From NCBI GenBank assembly GCA_050944255.1, contig JBMNQS010000059.1:1-13794 (forward strand): a stretch of 13,794 nucleotides of DNA, in the 5' to 3' direction. The stretch is from JBMNQS01 sp050944255 (GTDB lineage Bacteria; Bacillota; Clostridia; Christensenellales; Maliibacteriaceae). Below the pieces are notes generated by a model. It was given only the letters and a program-made list of their open reading frames with translations, was not told where the DNA came from and did no database searches. Numbering within the stretch: position 1 is the stretch's first letter; each line of letters opens with the position of its first letter. Below are positions 7,980 through 13,794 of the stretch, one piece after another. Position numbers and translations under genes: made by a program.

Positions 7980-10087
7980 TACTTTTTCTCCTTGGGCGTA
8001 AAGGTAAGGGTATGGTCTTTTCCAGCGGTGATGACGCCTGTGGAGCCGGCTGCCTTCCCGTCGGCCAAAAGGCGCTTGACGATGGCGGCGGAGAGCGCCG
8101 GGCCGCCCTTTTTCTTCAGGCCTTCCTTCCACCAGTTAAGCTGGCAGCCGTCCTTCCACCGGGTGCAGTAAAAGGCCTTGGAGTTTTCCCGCACCTCGCC
8201 CTGAGTGCATTTGGGACAGGGGCCGAAACTCTCCGCAGAGACGGTCTTTTTGGCGCCTTTGCCCATCGGACGCTCGAACTTCACGGTCTTCTCGTCGGTC
8301 TTGGCCCGCTCCACGATGTACTTTACGAACTTCTCGATGCTTTCCCTGAAGCGCTTTTCGTCCGCCTGGCCGCGGGCCATGTCGTTGAGACTCTTTTCCC
8401 ACTGGCCGGTCATCTTGGCCGAGCGCATTTCATCGGGCACGATGCCGATGAGGTCCATGCCCTTCTGCGTGGGGACAAGCGAGCGTCCCCTGCGCCTGAC
8501 GTACTCGCTCTGGATCAGCCGCTCGATGATGGCGGCCCGGGTGGCGGGGGTGCCCAATCCGGCGTTTTTCATCTGCTGGGCCAGCTCCTCGTCGTCTACG
8601 CTGCGGCCCGCGTGCTCCATGGCCGATAATAGCGTGGCCTCGGTGTAGGCCGCGGGCGGCTTGGTCTTTTTTTTTGCCTTGGTGCAGCGCACGACTTTCC
8701 GCCTGTCGCCTTCTGAAAGCTCCGGCAGGACGGCCTCCGGATCGTCCTCGGATTTCTTTTTGGCGGCTTCCTCGCCTGCGTAGAGCGCCTTCCAGCCAAG
8801 GCTTTCGGTCAGCCGCCCTCTTGTCTGGAAGGTGTCGATGTCCACCTTCGTGTGGATGGTGACGTCGTCGTAGAGCCACGGCGGCATCAATACGCTGATG
8901 AGCCGCCGGGCCACCTTATCGTAGACTTTCTGCTCGTCCGGTGTCAGCGATTCGAAATTCACTTTGTTTCCGGTGGGGATGATGGCGTGGTGGTCGCTGA
9001 CCCGCGCGTCGTTGATGATCCGGGGCGAAAACGGCAGTTTTTCAAGGGCCTGCAGCTGTTCCGCCGCCTCTTTCAGCGCCGGGACATTCATGTTCTTGAT
9101 GACGCCGTACACCTTGGGGCGCATGTCGGCGGTCAGATACCGGCTGTCGGTTCTGGGGTAGGTAATCACCTTGTGCCGCTCGTACAGCGCCTGGGCCACC
9201 GACAGCGTCTTTTTGGCGGAAAAGCCGAAGCTGCGGTTGCAGTCGCGCTGAAGCTCCGTCAAATCGTAGAGCAGGGGAGAGAGCTGGCGCTTCTTCTCCC
9301 GCAGCATTTTGGTGACGAGGCCTTCTTTGCCGCGGACCCGCGCGACGACGGCGTCGGCCGTCTCTTCGCTGTCTGCCCGGGGCTTGCCCGTTTCCGGGTC
9401 CAGCCACTGGCCCTTGTAGTCGCCGAAATCGGCGGTGATCACGTAATAATCCTCCGGCACGAAGCTGTCGATTTCCCTTTGCCGCGCGGTGAGAAACGCC
9501 AGTGTCGGCGTCTGTACCCGCCCCACGGTCAAAAGCGCGTTGTAGCGCACCGTGTAGGCCCGCGTGGCGTTCATCCCAACCAGATAGTCCGCCTCGGCCC
9601 GGCTGCGGGCCGACAGGTAGAGGTTGTCGTAGTCCCCGGCGTCTTTGGCCTCCTCCAGGCCCTTTTTGACGGCACTGTCGGTCATGGAGGAGATCCACAG
9701 GCGTCGTACCGGCTTGGCGCAGCCGGCCGTCTCGTATATGCGGCGGAAGATCAGCTCGCCCTCGCGCCCGGAGTCGGTGGCGCACAGTATGGATGTGACG
9801 CTCTTATCCTTCATCAGCTTTTTGATCACATTAAATTGTTTTTTCGTTTTGGAAATGACCTTCAGCGGAATTTCGTCCGGCAGCATGGGCAGTTCCTTCA
9901 GCGTCCAGCGCTTATATTTTTCGTCGATATCCTCCGGCTCGGCCAGCGTCACCAGATGCCCCAGCGCCCAGGTAACGATGTAGCCGTTTCCCTCCAGATA
10001 GCCTTCCTTGCGGTTTTTTGCGCCCACCACCCGGGCGATGTCCCTTGCCACGGACGGTTTTTCCGCCACCACCAGCACCTGTCCCAT
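7979..10087 (-). CDS. topB: DNA topoisomerase III (type IA, TopB)
   Basis: This 702-residue type IA topoisomerase cuts and passes single DNA strands. TopB enzymes decatenate and resolve linked replication or recombination intermediates. Visible motifs: N-terminal Toprim VVAEKPSVARDIA (Glu9), the acidic Toprim motif ATDSGREGEL (103-112) in the Firmicutes TopB form with DxGxE, LTVGRVQTPTLAF (196-198 region start about 186), and the active-site motif YPRTDSRYL with Tyr310 as the predicted nucleophile. Late in the protein are GLGTPATRAAIIERL and a zinc-ribbon-like segment (CPKC, then two further Cys) followed by a conserved C-terminal repeat-like domain. The length is near the roughly 730 of Bacillus TopB. 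The ATG at 10087 is preceded by GGGAGG (10100-10095) at 7 bases. topB leads the operon, has its own probable promoter, and its TAA overlaps the addB ATG. An in-frame run of nine A at 8675-8667 (Lys-Lys-Lys codons) is a potential slippage site. Confidence 0.97.
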   Translation of the reverse strand: MGQVLVVAEKPSVARDIARVVGAKNRKEGYLEGNGYIVTWALGHLVTLAEPEDIDEKYKRWTLKELPMLPDEIPLKVISKTKKQFNVIKKLMKDKSVTSILCATDSGREGELIFRRIYETAGCAKPVRRLWISSMTDSAVKKGLEEAKDAGDYDNLYLSARSRAEADYLVGMNATRAYTVRYNALLTVGRVQTPTLAFLTARQREIDSFVPEDYYVITADFGDYKGQWLDPETGKPRADSEETADAVVARVRGKEGLVTKMLREKKRQLSPLLYDLTELQRDCNRSFGFSAKKTLSVAQALYERHKVITYPRTDSRYLTADMRPKVYGVIKNMNVPALKEAAEQLQALEKLPFSPRIINDARVSDHHAIIPTGNKVNFESLTPDEQKVYDKVARRLISVLMPPWLYDDVTIHTKVDIDTFQTRGRLTESLGWKALYAGEEAAKKKSEDDPEAVLPELSEGDRRKVVRCTKAKKKTKPPAAYTEATLLSAMEHAGRSVDDEELAQQMKNAGLGTPATRAAIIERLIQSEYVRRRGRSLVPTQKGMDLIGIVPDEMRSAKMTGQWEKSLNDMARGQADEKRFRESIEKFVKYIVERAKTDEKTVKFERPMGKGAKKTVSAESFGPCPKCTQGEVRENSKAFYCTRWKDGCQLNWWKEGLKKKGGPALSAAIVKRLLADGKAAGSTGVITAGKDHTLTFTPKEKK

Positions 10088-10115
10088 GCATCCACCTCCC
10101 TTGCCGTTTTATTTC

Positions 10116-10145
10116 ATTATACATGGTGTTGCCCTCCCCGACCAA
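10116..10145 (-). promoter_or_regulatory. probable promoter of the topB-addB-addA operon
   Basis: On the minus strand there is a perfect -10 box TATAAT (10121-10116). The best -35 candidate is TTGGTC (10145-10140), matching only 3 of 6 with an 18-base spacer. The -10 box lies 28 bases from the topB start, so the leader would be about 20 bases and just long enough for the ribosome binding site at 10100-10095. The weak -35 suggests modest expression. No LexA-like (SOS) box of the GAAC-N4-GTTC type is seen around it. Confidence 0.5.
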
Positions 10146-10239
10146 GGACATTTTGCCGAAAAAAGGATATTGCCTGGAGAAAGGACCTGCGGATCTGCGG
10201 TTTTTTGCGGAACCTTGCCGCCCGGGACAAGCGTGAATA

Positions 10240-10268
10240 TTTACACAAACATTCAAATATGCTATGCT
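10240..10268 (+). promoter_or_regulatory. promoter of the metF - activation protein - metH operon
   Basis: TTTACA (10240-10245, 5 of 6 consensus) and TATGCT (10263-10268, 4 of 6) are 17 bases apart. The -10 box is preceded by TGC, forming an extended -10 (TGN) that would make up for its weak match. Transcription should begin near 10275, leaving a leader of about 35 bases before metF. The 222-base divergent gap 10088-10309 holds this promoter and the topB promoter; between about 10146 and 10239 I see only short unconvincing repeats (CTGCGG twice, near 10188-10201). Confidence 0.6.
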
Positions 10269-10295
10269 TTGTATGCTATCGACGAATCAAAGCAT
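10258..10295. promoter_or_regulatory. direct repeat and dyad over the metF promoter and start site, candidate operator
   Basis: Two overlapping symmetries sit here. TATGCTAT occurs twice in direct orientation at 10258-10265 and 10272-10279, 14 bases apart start to start. A perfect 8-bp inverted repeat, ATGCTTTG (10264-10271) and CAAAGCAT (10288-10295), spans the -10 box to the base before the ribosome binding site. If the promoter is right the left arm is mostly upstream of the transcript start, so the dyad would act as DNA (a protein site) rather than as an RNA hairpin. Function is inferred from position only. Confidence 0.35.
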
Positions 10296-10309
10296 GGGAG
10301 GAAGGCCGT

Positions 10310-11200
10310 ATGCCCGTACGTATCAGCGATCTGTTTGCCCGAAAGAGGGCGGTTTACTCCCTGGAGGTGTTCCCGCCGAAGCCCACCGGCGACATTGCCG
10401 GCATCTACAGGGCGCTGCAGCAGATGAAGGACCTGTCCCCGGACTATGTCAGCGTCACCTACGGCGCCGGCGGCGGCGGCTCGGGCCGCACCATTGAGGT
10501 GGCGGCGCATATCAAGGATGCCTGCTCGCTTTTGCCCCTAGCGCACCTGACGGGCATCCACAACACGAAAGACGGCGTGCGGCGCACGCTGGACGAGCTT
10601 TCCATGATGGGTATCGGCAACGTACTGGCGCTGCGCGGCGATCTGGACCCGGACGAGCCTGCCGGAGAGTTCCGTTACGCGGCGGAGCTGATCGAGTTCA
10701 TAAAAGCCTACCGTCCGGAGCTGCATATCAGCGCCGCCTGCTACCCGCAGGTGCATCCCGAAGCGGCCTCGCTGAAGGACGATCTACAGAACCTTAAGCG
10801 CAAGGTGGACGCAGGGGCGGACCATCTGATCAGCCAGCTTTTTTACGACAACGAAATGTTCTACGACTTCCTGTCCGACGTGCGCGGCATGGGCATCGAG
10901 GTGCCTATCTCAGCGGGCATTATGCCGGTGATCAATACCCGGCAGATCAAGCGGATCACCAGCCTTTGCGGCGCCACGCTGACGCCCAAGTTCCTGCGTG
11001 CCATGATGCGCTATCAGGACGACGCGCAGGCCATGCGCGATATCGGCATCACCTACGCCAGTGAGCAGATCATGGACCTTCTGGCCGCCGGGGTGTCCGG
11101 CATTCATCTTTATACCATGAACAAGCCGCTGGTGGCCGCCCGCATCACCCAGACCGTCCGGCGCGCGCTGGACAGCGTCAATGAACGCAAGGCGCCATGA
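10310..11200 (+). CDS. metF: methylenetetrahydrofolate reductase (MetF)
   Basis: MetF is a cytoplasmic FAD-dependent enzyme that reduces 5,10-methylene-THF to 5-methyl-THF, the methyl donor for MetH. The 296-residue product is the usual bacterial length (E. coli 296) and a complete single TIM-barrel domain. Visible marks are SLEVFPPK with Glu19 in the place of the catalytic Glu28 of E. coli, SVTYGAGGGGSGRT (48-61), AHLTGIHNTKDG, ALRGDLDP (107-114, Asp111 in the place of the flavin-contacting Asp120), the CYPQVHPEA motif, LISQLFYDNEMFYDF and PISAGIMPV. In AHLTGIH a Gly replaces the Cys common in HLTC; the effect is unclear. The ATG at 10310 is chosen because GGGAGG (10296-10301) lies 8 bases upstream and the family N-terminus starts here; upstream reading would run antisense through topB. 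The stop overlaps the next start in ATGA. Context with metH indicates methionine synthesis. The electron donor cannot be told from sequence. Confidence 0.96.
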   Translation: MPVRISDLFARKRAVYSLEVFPPKPTGDIAGIYRALQQMKDLSPDYVSVTYGAGGGGSGRTIEVAAHIKDACSLLPLAHLTGIHNTKDGVRRTLDELSMMGIGNVLALRGDLDPDEPAGEFRYAAELIEFIKAYRPELHISAACYPQVHPEAASLKDDLQNLKRKVDAGADHLISQLFYDNEMFYDFLSDVRGMGIEVPISAGIMPVINTRQIKRITSLCGATLTPKFLRAMMRYQDDAQAMRDIGITYASEQIMDLLAAGVSGIHLYTMNKPLVAARITQTVRRALDSVNERKAP

Positions 11201-11856
11201 TGGATGTGTACGCGGAAGCCCTGCGGTACATGGGCGTACGGGGCGAGGCAACCGATGAGATCAAAGCGCTGGTGGAGCGCGCCATGCTCTGGGTGAAGGA
11301 CGTCGCCCGGCCTAAGAACACGCTGGTGCGCGCGGATATTGCGGTGGAGCCCGGCGCAGTGTCGGCCTTTGGCCGGCGCTTTGCGTCCCGGGACCTGGCC
11401 GCCCATCTGGAGGGCTGCCGGGAGGCGGTATTTCTGGCCGCCACGCTGGGCATGCCGCTGGAGAGGGCCATGCGGAGCCTGCAGAGGCAGGATATGGCGC
11501 TGTCGGTGGCCGCCGACGCCTGCGCCACAGCCTTGATCGAGAGCGTTGCCGATGGCATCTGCGCCCGTCTGCAGCGAGAGGAAAGAGAGAGCGGGCATTT
11601 TCTCACCGCCCGCTTTTCCGTAGGGTACGGCGATTGGGACCTTTCCGACCAGAAGCACCTGATCGCCGTCACCGACGCCACCAGGCGCATCGGCGTGTAT
11701 CTGACGACCGGCGGCATGATGATGCCGCAAAAGAGCGTTACCGCCGTTATGGGCATATCGGAAGAACCCCTGCGGGACCGCGAGTTTACCCTTTGCGACC
11801 GGACCTGCGAAACCTGCGCCTTATCCCGGCGCTGCATGTACAGGAGCGAAAAGTGA
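11197..11856 (+). CDS. stand-alone MetH activation (reactivation-domain) protein with C-terminal Cys cluster
   Basis: This 219-residue protein matches the activation region of cobalamin-dependent methionine synthase, which in E. coli is the C-terminal domain of MetH. There it binds S-adenosylmethionine and supports reductive methylation of oxidised cob(II)alamin. Recognisable pieces are RFSVGYGDW (139-147), followed by RRIGVYLTTGGMMMPQKSVTAVMG (about 163-186), typical of the short Firmicutes and Thermotoga forms. A substrate-channel Pro often found in RFSPGYGD is Val here. The C-terminus has four cysteines, Cys200, Cys204, Cys207 and Cys213 (Cx3Cx2Cx5C), then MYR; these could bind a metal or Fe-S cluster, which is inference. 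The start is ATG 11197 in an ATGA overlap with metF, or the next codon ATG 11200; the ribosome site is weak (AAGG 11189-11192), so translation probably depends on metF. It overlaps metH by 4 bases, fitting a 1:1 partner of MetH. Confidence 0.9.
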   Translation: MMDVYAEALRYMGVRGEATDEIKALVERAMLWVKDVARPKNTLVRADIAVEPGAVSAFGRRFASRDLAAHLEGCREAVFLAATLGMPLERAMRSLQRQDMALSVAADACATALIESVADGICARLQREERESGHFLTARFSVGYGDWDLSDQKHLIAVTDATRRIGVYLTTGGMMMPQKSVTAVMGISEEPLRDREFTLCDRTCETCALSRRCMYRSEK

Positions 11857-13794
11857 AACTGGATTTTGAACACATCTTCATATTCGACGGGGCCATGGGC
11901 ACCATGCTGCAAAAGGGCGGTCTTTCACCTGGAGACAATCCCAGTCTCTGCTCGGTGACTCATCCCGAACTGGTGACGGAGGTCCACTACCGCTACATCC
12001 AGGCGGGCGCTATGGCCGCCACCATGAATACGTTTGTCTGCAACGATTTAAAGCTGGAGGGTACGGGCATCACCGTGGAGCAGCTCACCCGCGCCTCTGC
12101 CGACTGCGCCCGCTCGGCCATGGAGCGCGCGGGTAAAGCGGTGCTTCTGGTCTATGACATGGGCCCCACGGGAGCGCTTTTAAAACCTATGGGCCCCATG
12201 GAATTTGACGAGGCGGTGGCACTGTTCGCCCATCAGGCGGCGGCGGCGAAGGACGCGGGCGTCGATGCCATTTTAATCGAAACCATGAGCAGCCTTCTGG
12301 AAATGAAGGCGGCGGTTCTGGCGGTGAAGGAAAACACGGATCTGCCTGTTTTGTGCACCATGACGGTGGAAGAGGATGGCCGCACGTTCACCGGTTGCTG
12401 CATCGAGTCCATGGTGGAGGTGCTGGAAGGGCTTGGCGTCTCAGCGCTGGGCTTTAACTGCTCGGTGGGCCCGCAGCAGATGAAGGCGTTTGTGGAGCGC
12501 ATGGCGCATCTGACGAACCTGCCCATTATGGTGCAGCCCAACGCAGGGCTTCCAAAGAGCGTGGACGGGCAGACCGTCTACGATATAGACGCCGGGGCGT
12601 TTGCCTCCGCCATGGCGGAGATTGTGGACGCCGGCGCCGCTATAGTGGGCGGCTGCTGCGGCACCGACGAGCAGTTTATACGCGCTCTTTCCGGGGCTGT
12701 GGGCAATAAGGCGCCTGAGAAGCGCAGCGTTTCCCGTCCGCCAGCCGTCTGCACCGCCACCCGATGGGTCACGCTGGACCAGGTCCGCGCGGTGGGCGAG
12801 CGGATCAACCCCACCGGCAAAAAGCTCTTTCAGCAGGCGCTTCGTCAGGGCGATATGGACTATATCGTCAATCAGGCGCTGGAGCAGGTGGCCTCCGGGG
12901 CCGAAATCCTGGATGTGAACGTGGGCCTTCCGGACATTGACGAGCCGGATATGATGCAGAAGGTCATGCAGGCGATATCCGAAGTGGCCGACGTGCCGCT
13001 GATGTTCGACTCCTCCAATCCCCGGGCCATTGAGGCGGCGCTCCGCCGCTTTGAGGGCAAGGCCATCATCAACTCGGTCAACGGGGAGAAAAAGAGCATG
13101 GACAGCGTGCTGCCGCTGGCCAAGAAGTACGGCGCGGCGGTAGTGGGCCTGTGCATGGACGAACAGGGCATCCCCAAAACCAGGCAGGCCCGCATCGGCA
13201 TCGCCGAGCGCATCATTGAAGAAGCCCGCACCTACGGCATCGATAAGAAGGACATCATCATCGACTGCCTGACTCTTACGGTGTCCGCCGAAAGCGACCA
13301 GGCGGTGGAGACACTGGCGGCGGTGCGGCATATGCGCGAGAAGATCGGCGTGGCCACCACGCTGGGGGTGTCCAACATTTCCTTCGGACTTCCCTCAAGG
13401 GAAACCCTGAACAAGACGTTTTTGGCCATGGCGCTTGAAGCGGGACTGACACTGCCGATTATCAATCCCTCCGCCATGATGGATATGGTGTCGGCCTACC
13501 GGGTGCTGGCGAACCGGGATGAAAATGCCGGGCAGTACATCGGGCGGTTTGCCGGCGCCAGAAAGAGCAGAGCCGAGGACAAACCTGCGGCAGCATTGTC
13601 TCTGGCCGATGTGATTGCCAGCGGCTGGACATCCAGCGCGGCGGACGCGGCTAAAGCCGCCCTTGCCGAAAACCCTGCTATGGACGTGGTGGAAAAGATC
13701 ATCATCCCGTCCCTGGACGAGGTGGGCAGGCGCTTTGAAAAGGGCAAGATTTTCCTGCCGCAGCTGATGCAGTCGGCCCAGACCGTGCAGCGGG
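11853..13794 (+). CDS. metH: cobalamin-dependent methionine synthase (MetH), 5' part, cut by window edge
   Basis: MetH transfers a methyl group from 5-methyl-THF through cobalamin to homocysteine. The frame is open from GTG 11853 to the edge, 647 codons. Domains in order: homocysteine S-methyltransferase (about 1-285) starting IFIFDGAMGTML, with zinc ligands Cys203 (FNCSVGP), Cys268 and Cys269 (VGGCCGT); a pterin-binding domain (about 300-570) with GERINPTGKK (315-324), EILDVNVG (351-358), FDSSNP (385-390), INSVNGE (406-412) and TTLGVSNISFGLP (502-514); and the helical cap (about 575-647) with IFLPQLMQSA. The cobalamin-binding Rossmann domain with DxHxxG lies beyond the window. Since the activation domain is a separate gene just upstream, the full protein is expected to be near 800 residues. 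The GTG start is fixed by AGGAG (11842-11846) 6 bases upstream, the GTGA overlap with the previous stop, and the family N-terminus. No ATG start fits. Confidence 0.96.
   Translation, partial: MKLDFEHIFIFDGAMGTMLQKGGLSPGDNPSLCSVTHPELVTEVHYRYIQAGAMAATMNTFVCNDLKLEGTGITVEQLTRASADCARSAMERAGKAVLLVYDMGPTGALLKPMGPMEFDEAVALFAHQAAAAKDAGVDAILIETMSSLLEMKAAVLAVKENTDLPVLCTMTVEEDGRTFTGCCIESMVEVLEGLGVSALGFNCSVGPQQMKAFVERMAHLTNLPIMVQPNAGLPKSVDGQTVYDIDAGAFASAMAEIVDAGAAIVGGCCGTDEQFIRALSGAVGNKAPEKRSVSRPPAVCTATRWVTLDQVRAVGERINPTGKKLFQQALRQGDMDYIVNQALEQVASGAEILDVNVGLPDIDEPDMMQKVMQAISEVADVPLMFDSSNPRAIEAALRRFEGKAIINSVNGEKKSMDSVLPLAKKYGAAVVGLCMDEQGIPKTRQARIGIAERIIEEARTYGIDKKDIIIDCLTLTVSAESDQAVETLAAVRHMREKIGVATTLGVSNISFGLPSRETLNKTFLAMALEAGLTLPIINPSAMMDMVSAYRVLANRDENAGQYIGRFAGARKSRAEDKPAAALSLADVIASGWTSSAADAAKAALAENPAMDVVEKIIIPSLDEVGRRFEKGKIFLPQLMQSAQTVQR

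Noticed and set aside
7980..8132. N-terminal extension of AddB by 51 codons
   Set aside because: The extension is out-of-frame topB coding DNA and arginine-rich. The standard AddB N-terminus and a good ribosome site begin at 7979.
10188..10229. Possible attenuator hairpin (GCGG ... CCGC near a T-run)
   Set aside because: The T-run precedes the possible stem instead of following it, the stem is only 4 bp, and the region is probably upstream of the transcript start.
8852..10309. Open plus-strand frame upstream of and in frame with metF, which would give a 782-residue protein
   Set aside because: It is antisense to topB and has a His/Gly/Arg/Val-rich composition typical of a GC-rich shadow frame. 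MetF has a clear start and ribosome site at 10310.
10122..10309. SAM riboswitch, T-box or cobalamin riboswitch in front of metF
   Set aside because: None of the conserved cores is recognisable (no S-box helices, no GGGTGGCACC-type T-box, no B12 box), and the best promoter leaves only about 35 bases of leader.
12441..13331. 296-codon minus-strand frame, plus further minus-strand frames at 12578-13747
   Set aside because: They are antisense to metH, which is confirmed by ordered domain motifs. No minus-strand start signals are seen.

Overview
The window looks like chromosomal DNA from a GC-rich member of the Clostridia (Firmicutes). The support is AddA/AddB rather than RecBCD, strong AGGAGG-type ribosome binding sites, sigma-A-like promoters with TATAAT boxes in AT-rich gaps, a typical Gram-positive lipoprotein signal, and a short MetH whose activation domain is a separate gene. 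The coding regions are clearly GC-rich and the non-coding gaps AT-rich. No finer taxonomic placement can be supported from the sequence alone.

Layout, left to right. (1) 1-101, minus: the N-terminus of an MBL-fold metallohydrolase, cut by the window edge, with its own promoter overlapped by a small palindrome. (2) 315-944, plus: an unrecognised 209-residue lipoprotein, a single-gene unit with its own promoter (239-267) and a very strong terminator (975-1017). (3) 1091-1175: an 85-bp element made of two hairpins enclosed by a short outer inverted repeat, abutting the stop codon of addA. (4) 1175-10087, minus: a three-gene DNA-repair operon read topB - addB - addA. topB and addB share a base (TAATG), and addB and addA overlap by 20 bases. 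(5) 10088-10309: the divergent control region for topB (minus) and metF (plus). (6) 10310-13794 and beyond, plus: a methyl-folate/methionine operon, metF - stand-alone MetH activation protein - metH, with 4-base overlaps (ATGA, GTGA). metH starts with GTG and runs off the right edge.

How the genes work together. AddA and AddB form the helicase-nuclease that processes double-strand ends for RecA. TopB is a type IA topoisomerase that can resolve single-strand-linked recombination or replication intermediates, so the minus-strand operon is a recombination and repair module. In the plus-strand operon MetF makes 5-methyl-THF, MetH passes the methyl group to homocysteine through cobalamin, and the separate activation protein should rescue MetH when its cobalamin is oxidised.

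No tRNA, rRNA, CRISPR array, transposase, prophage gene or recognisable riboswitch is visible. The genes belong to known families. The less explained parts are the 85-bp palindromic element, the orphan lipoprotein, the four-cysteine tail of the activation protein, the dyads over two promoters, and the coupling of topB to addBA.
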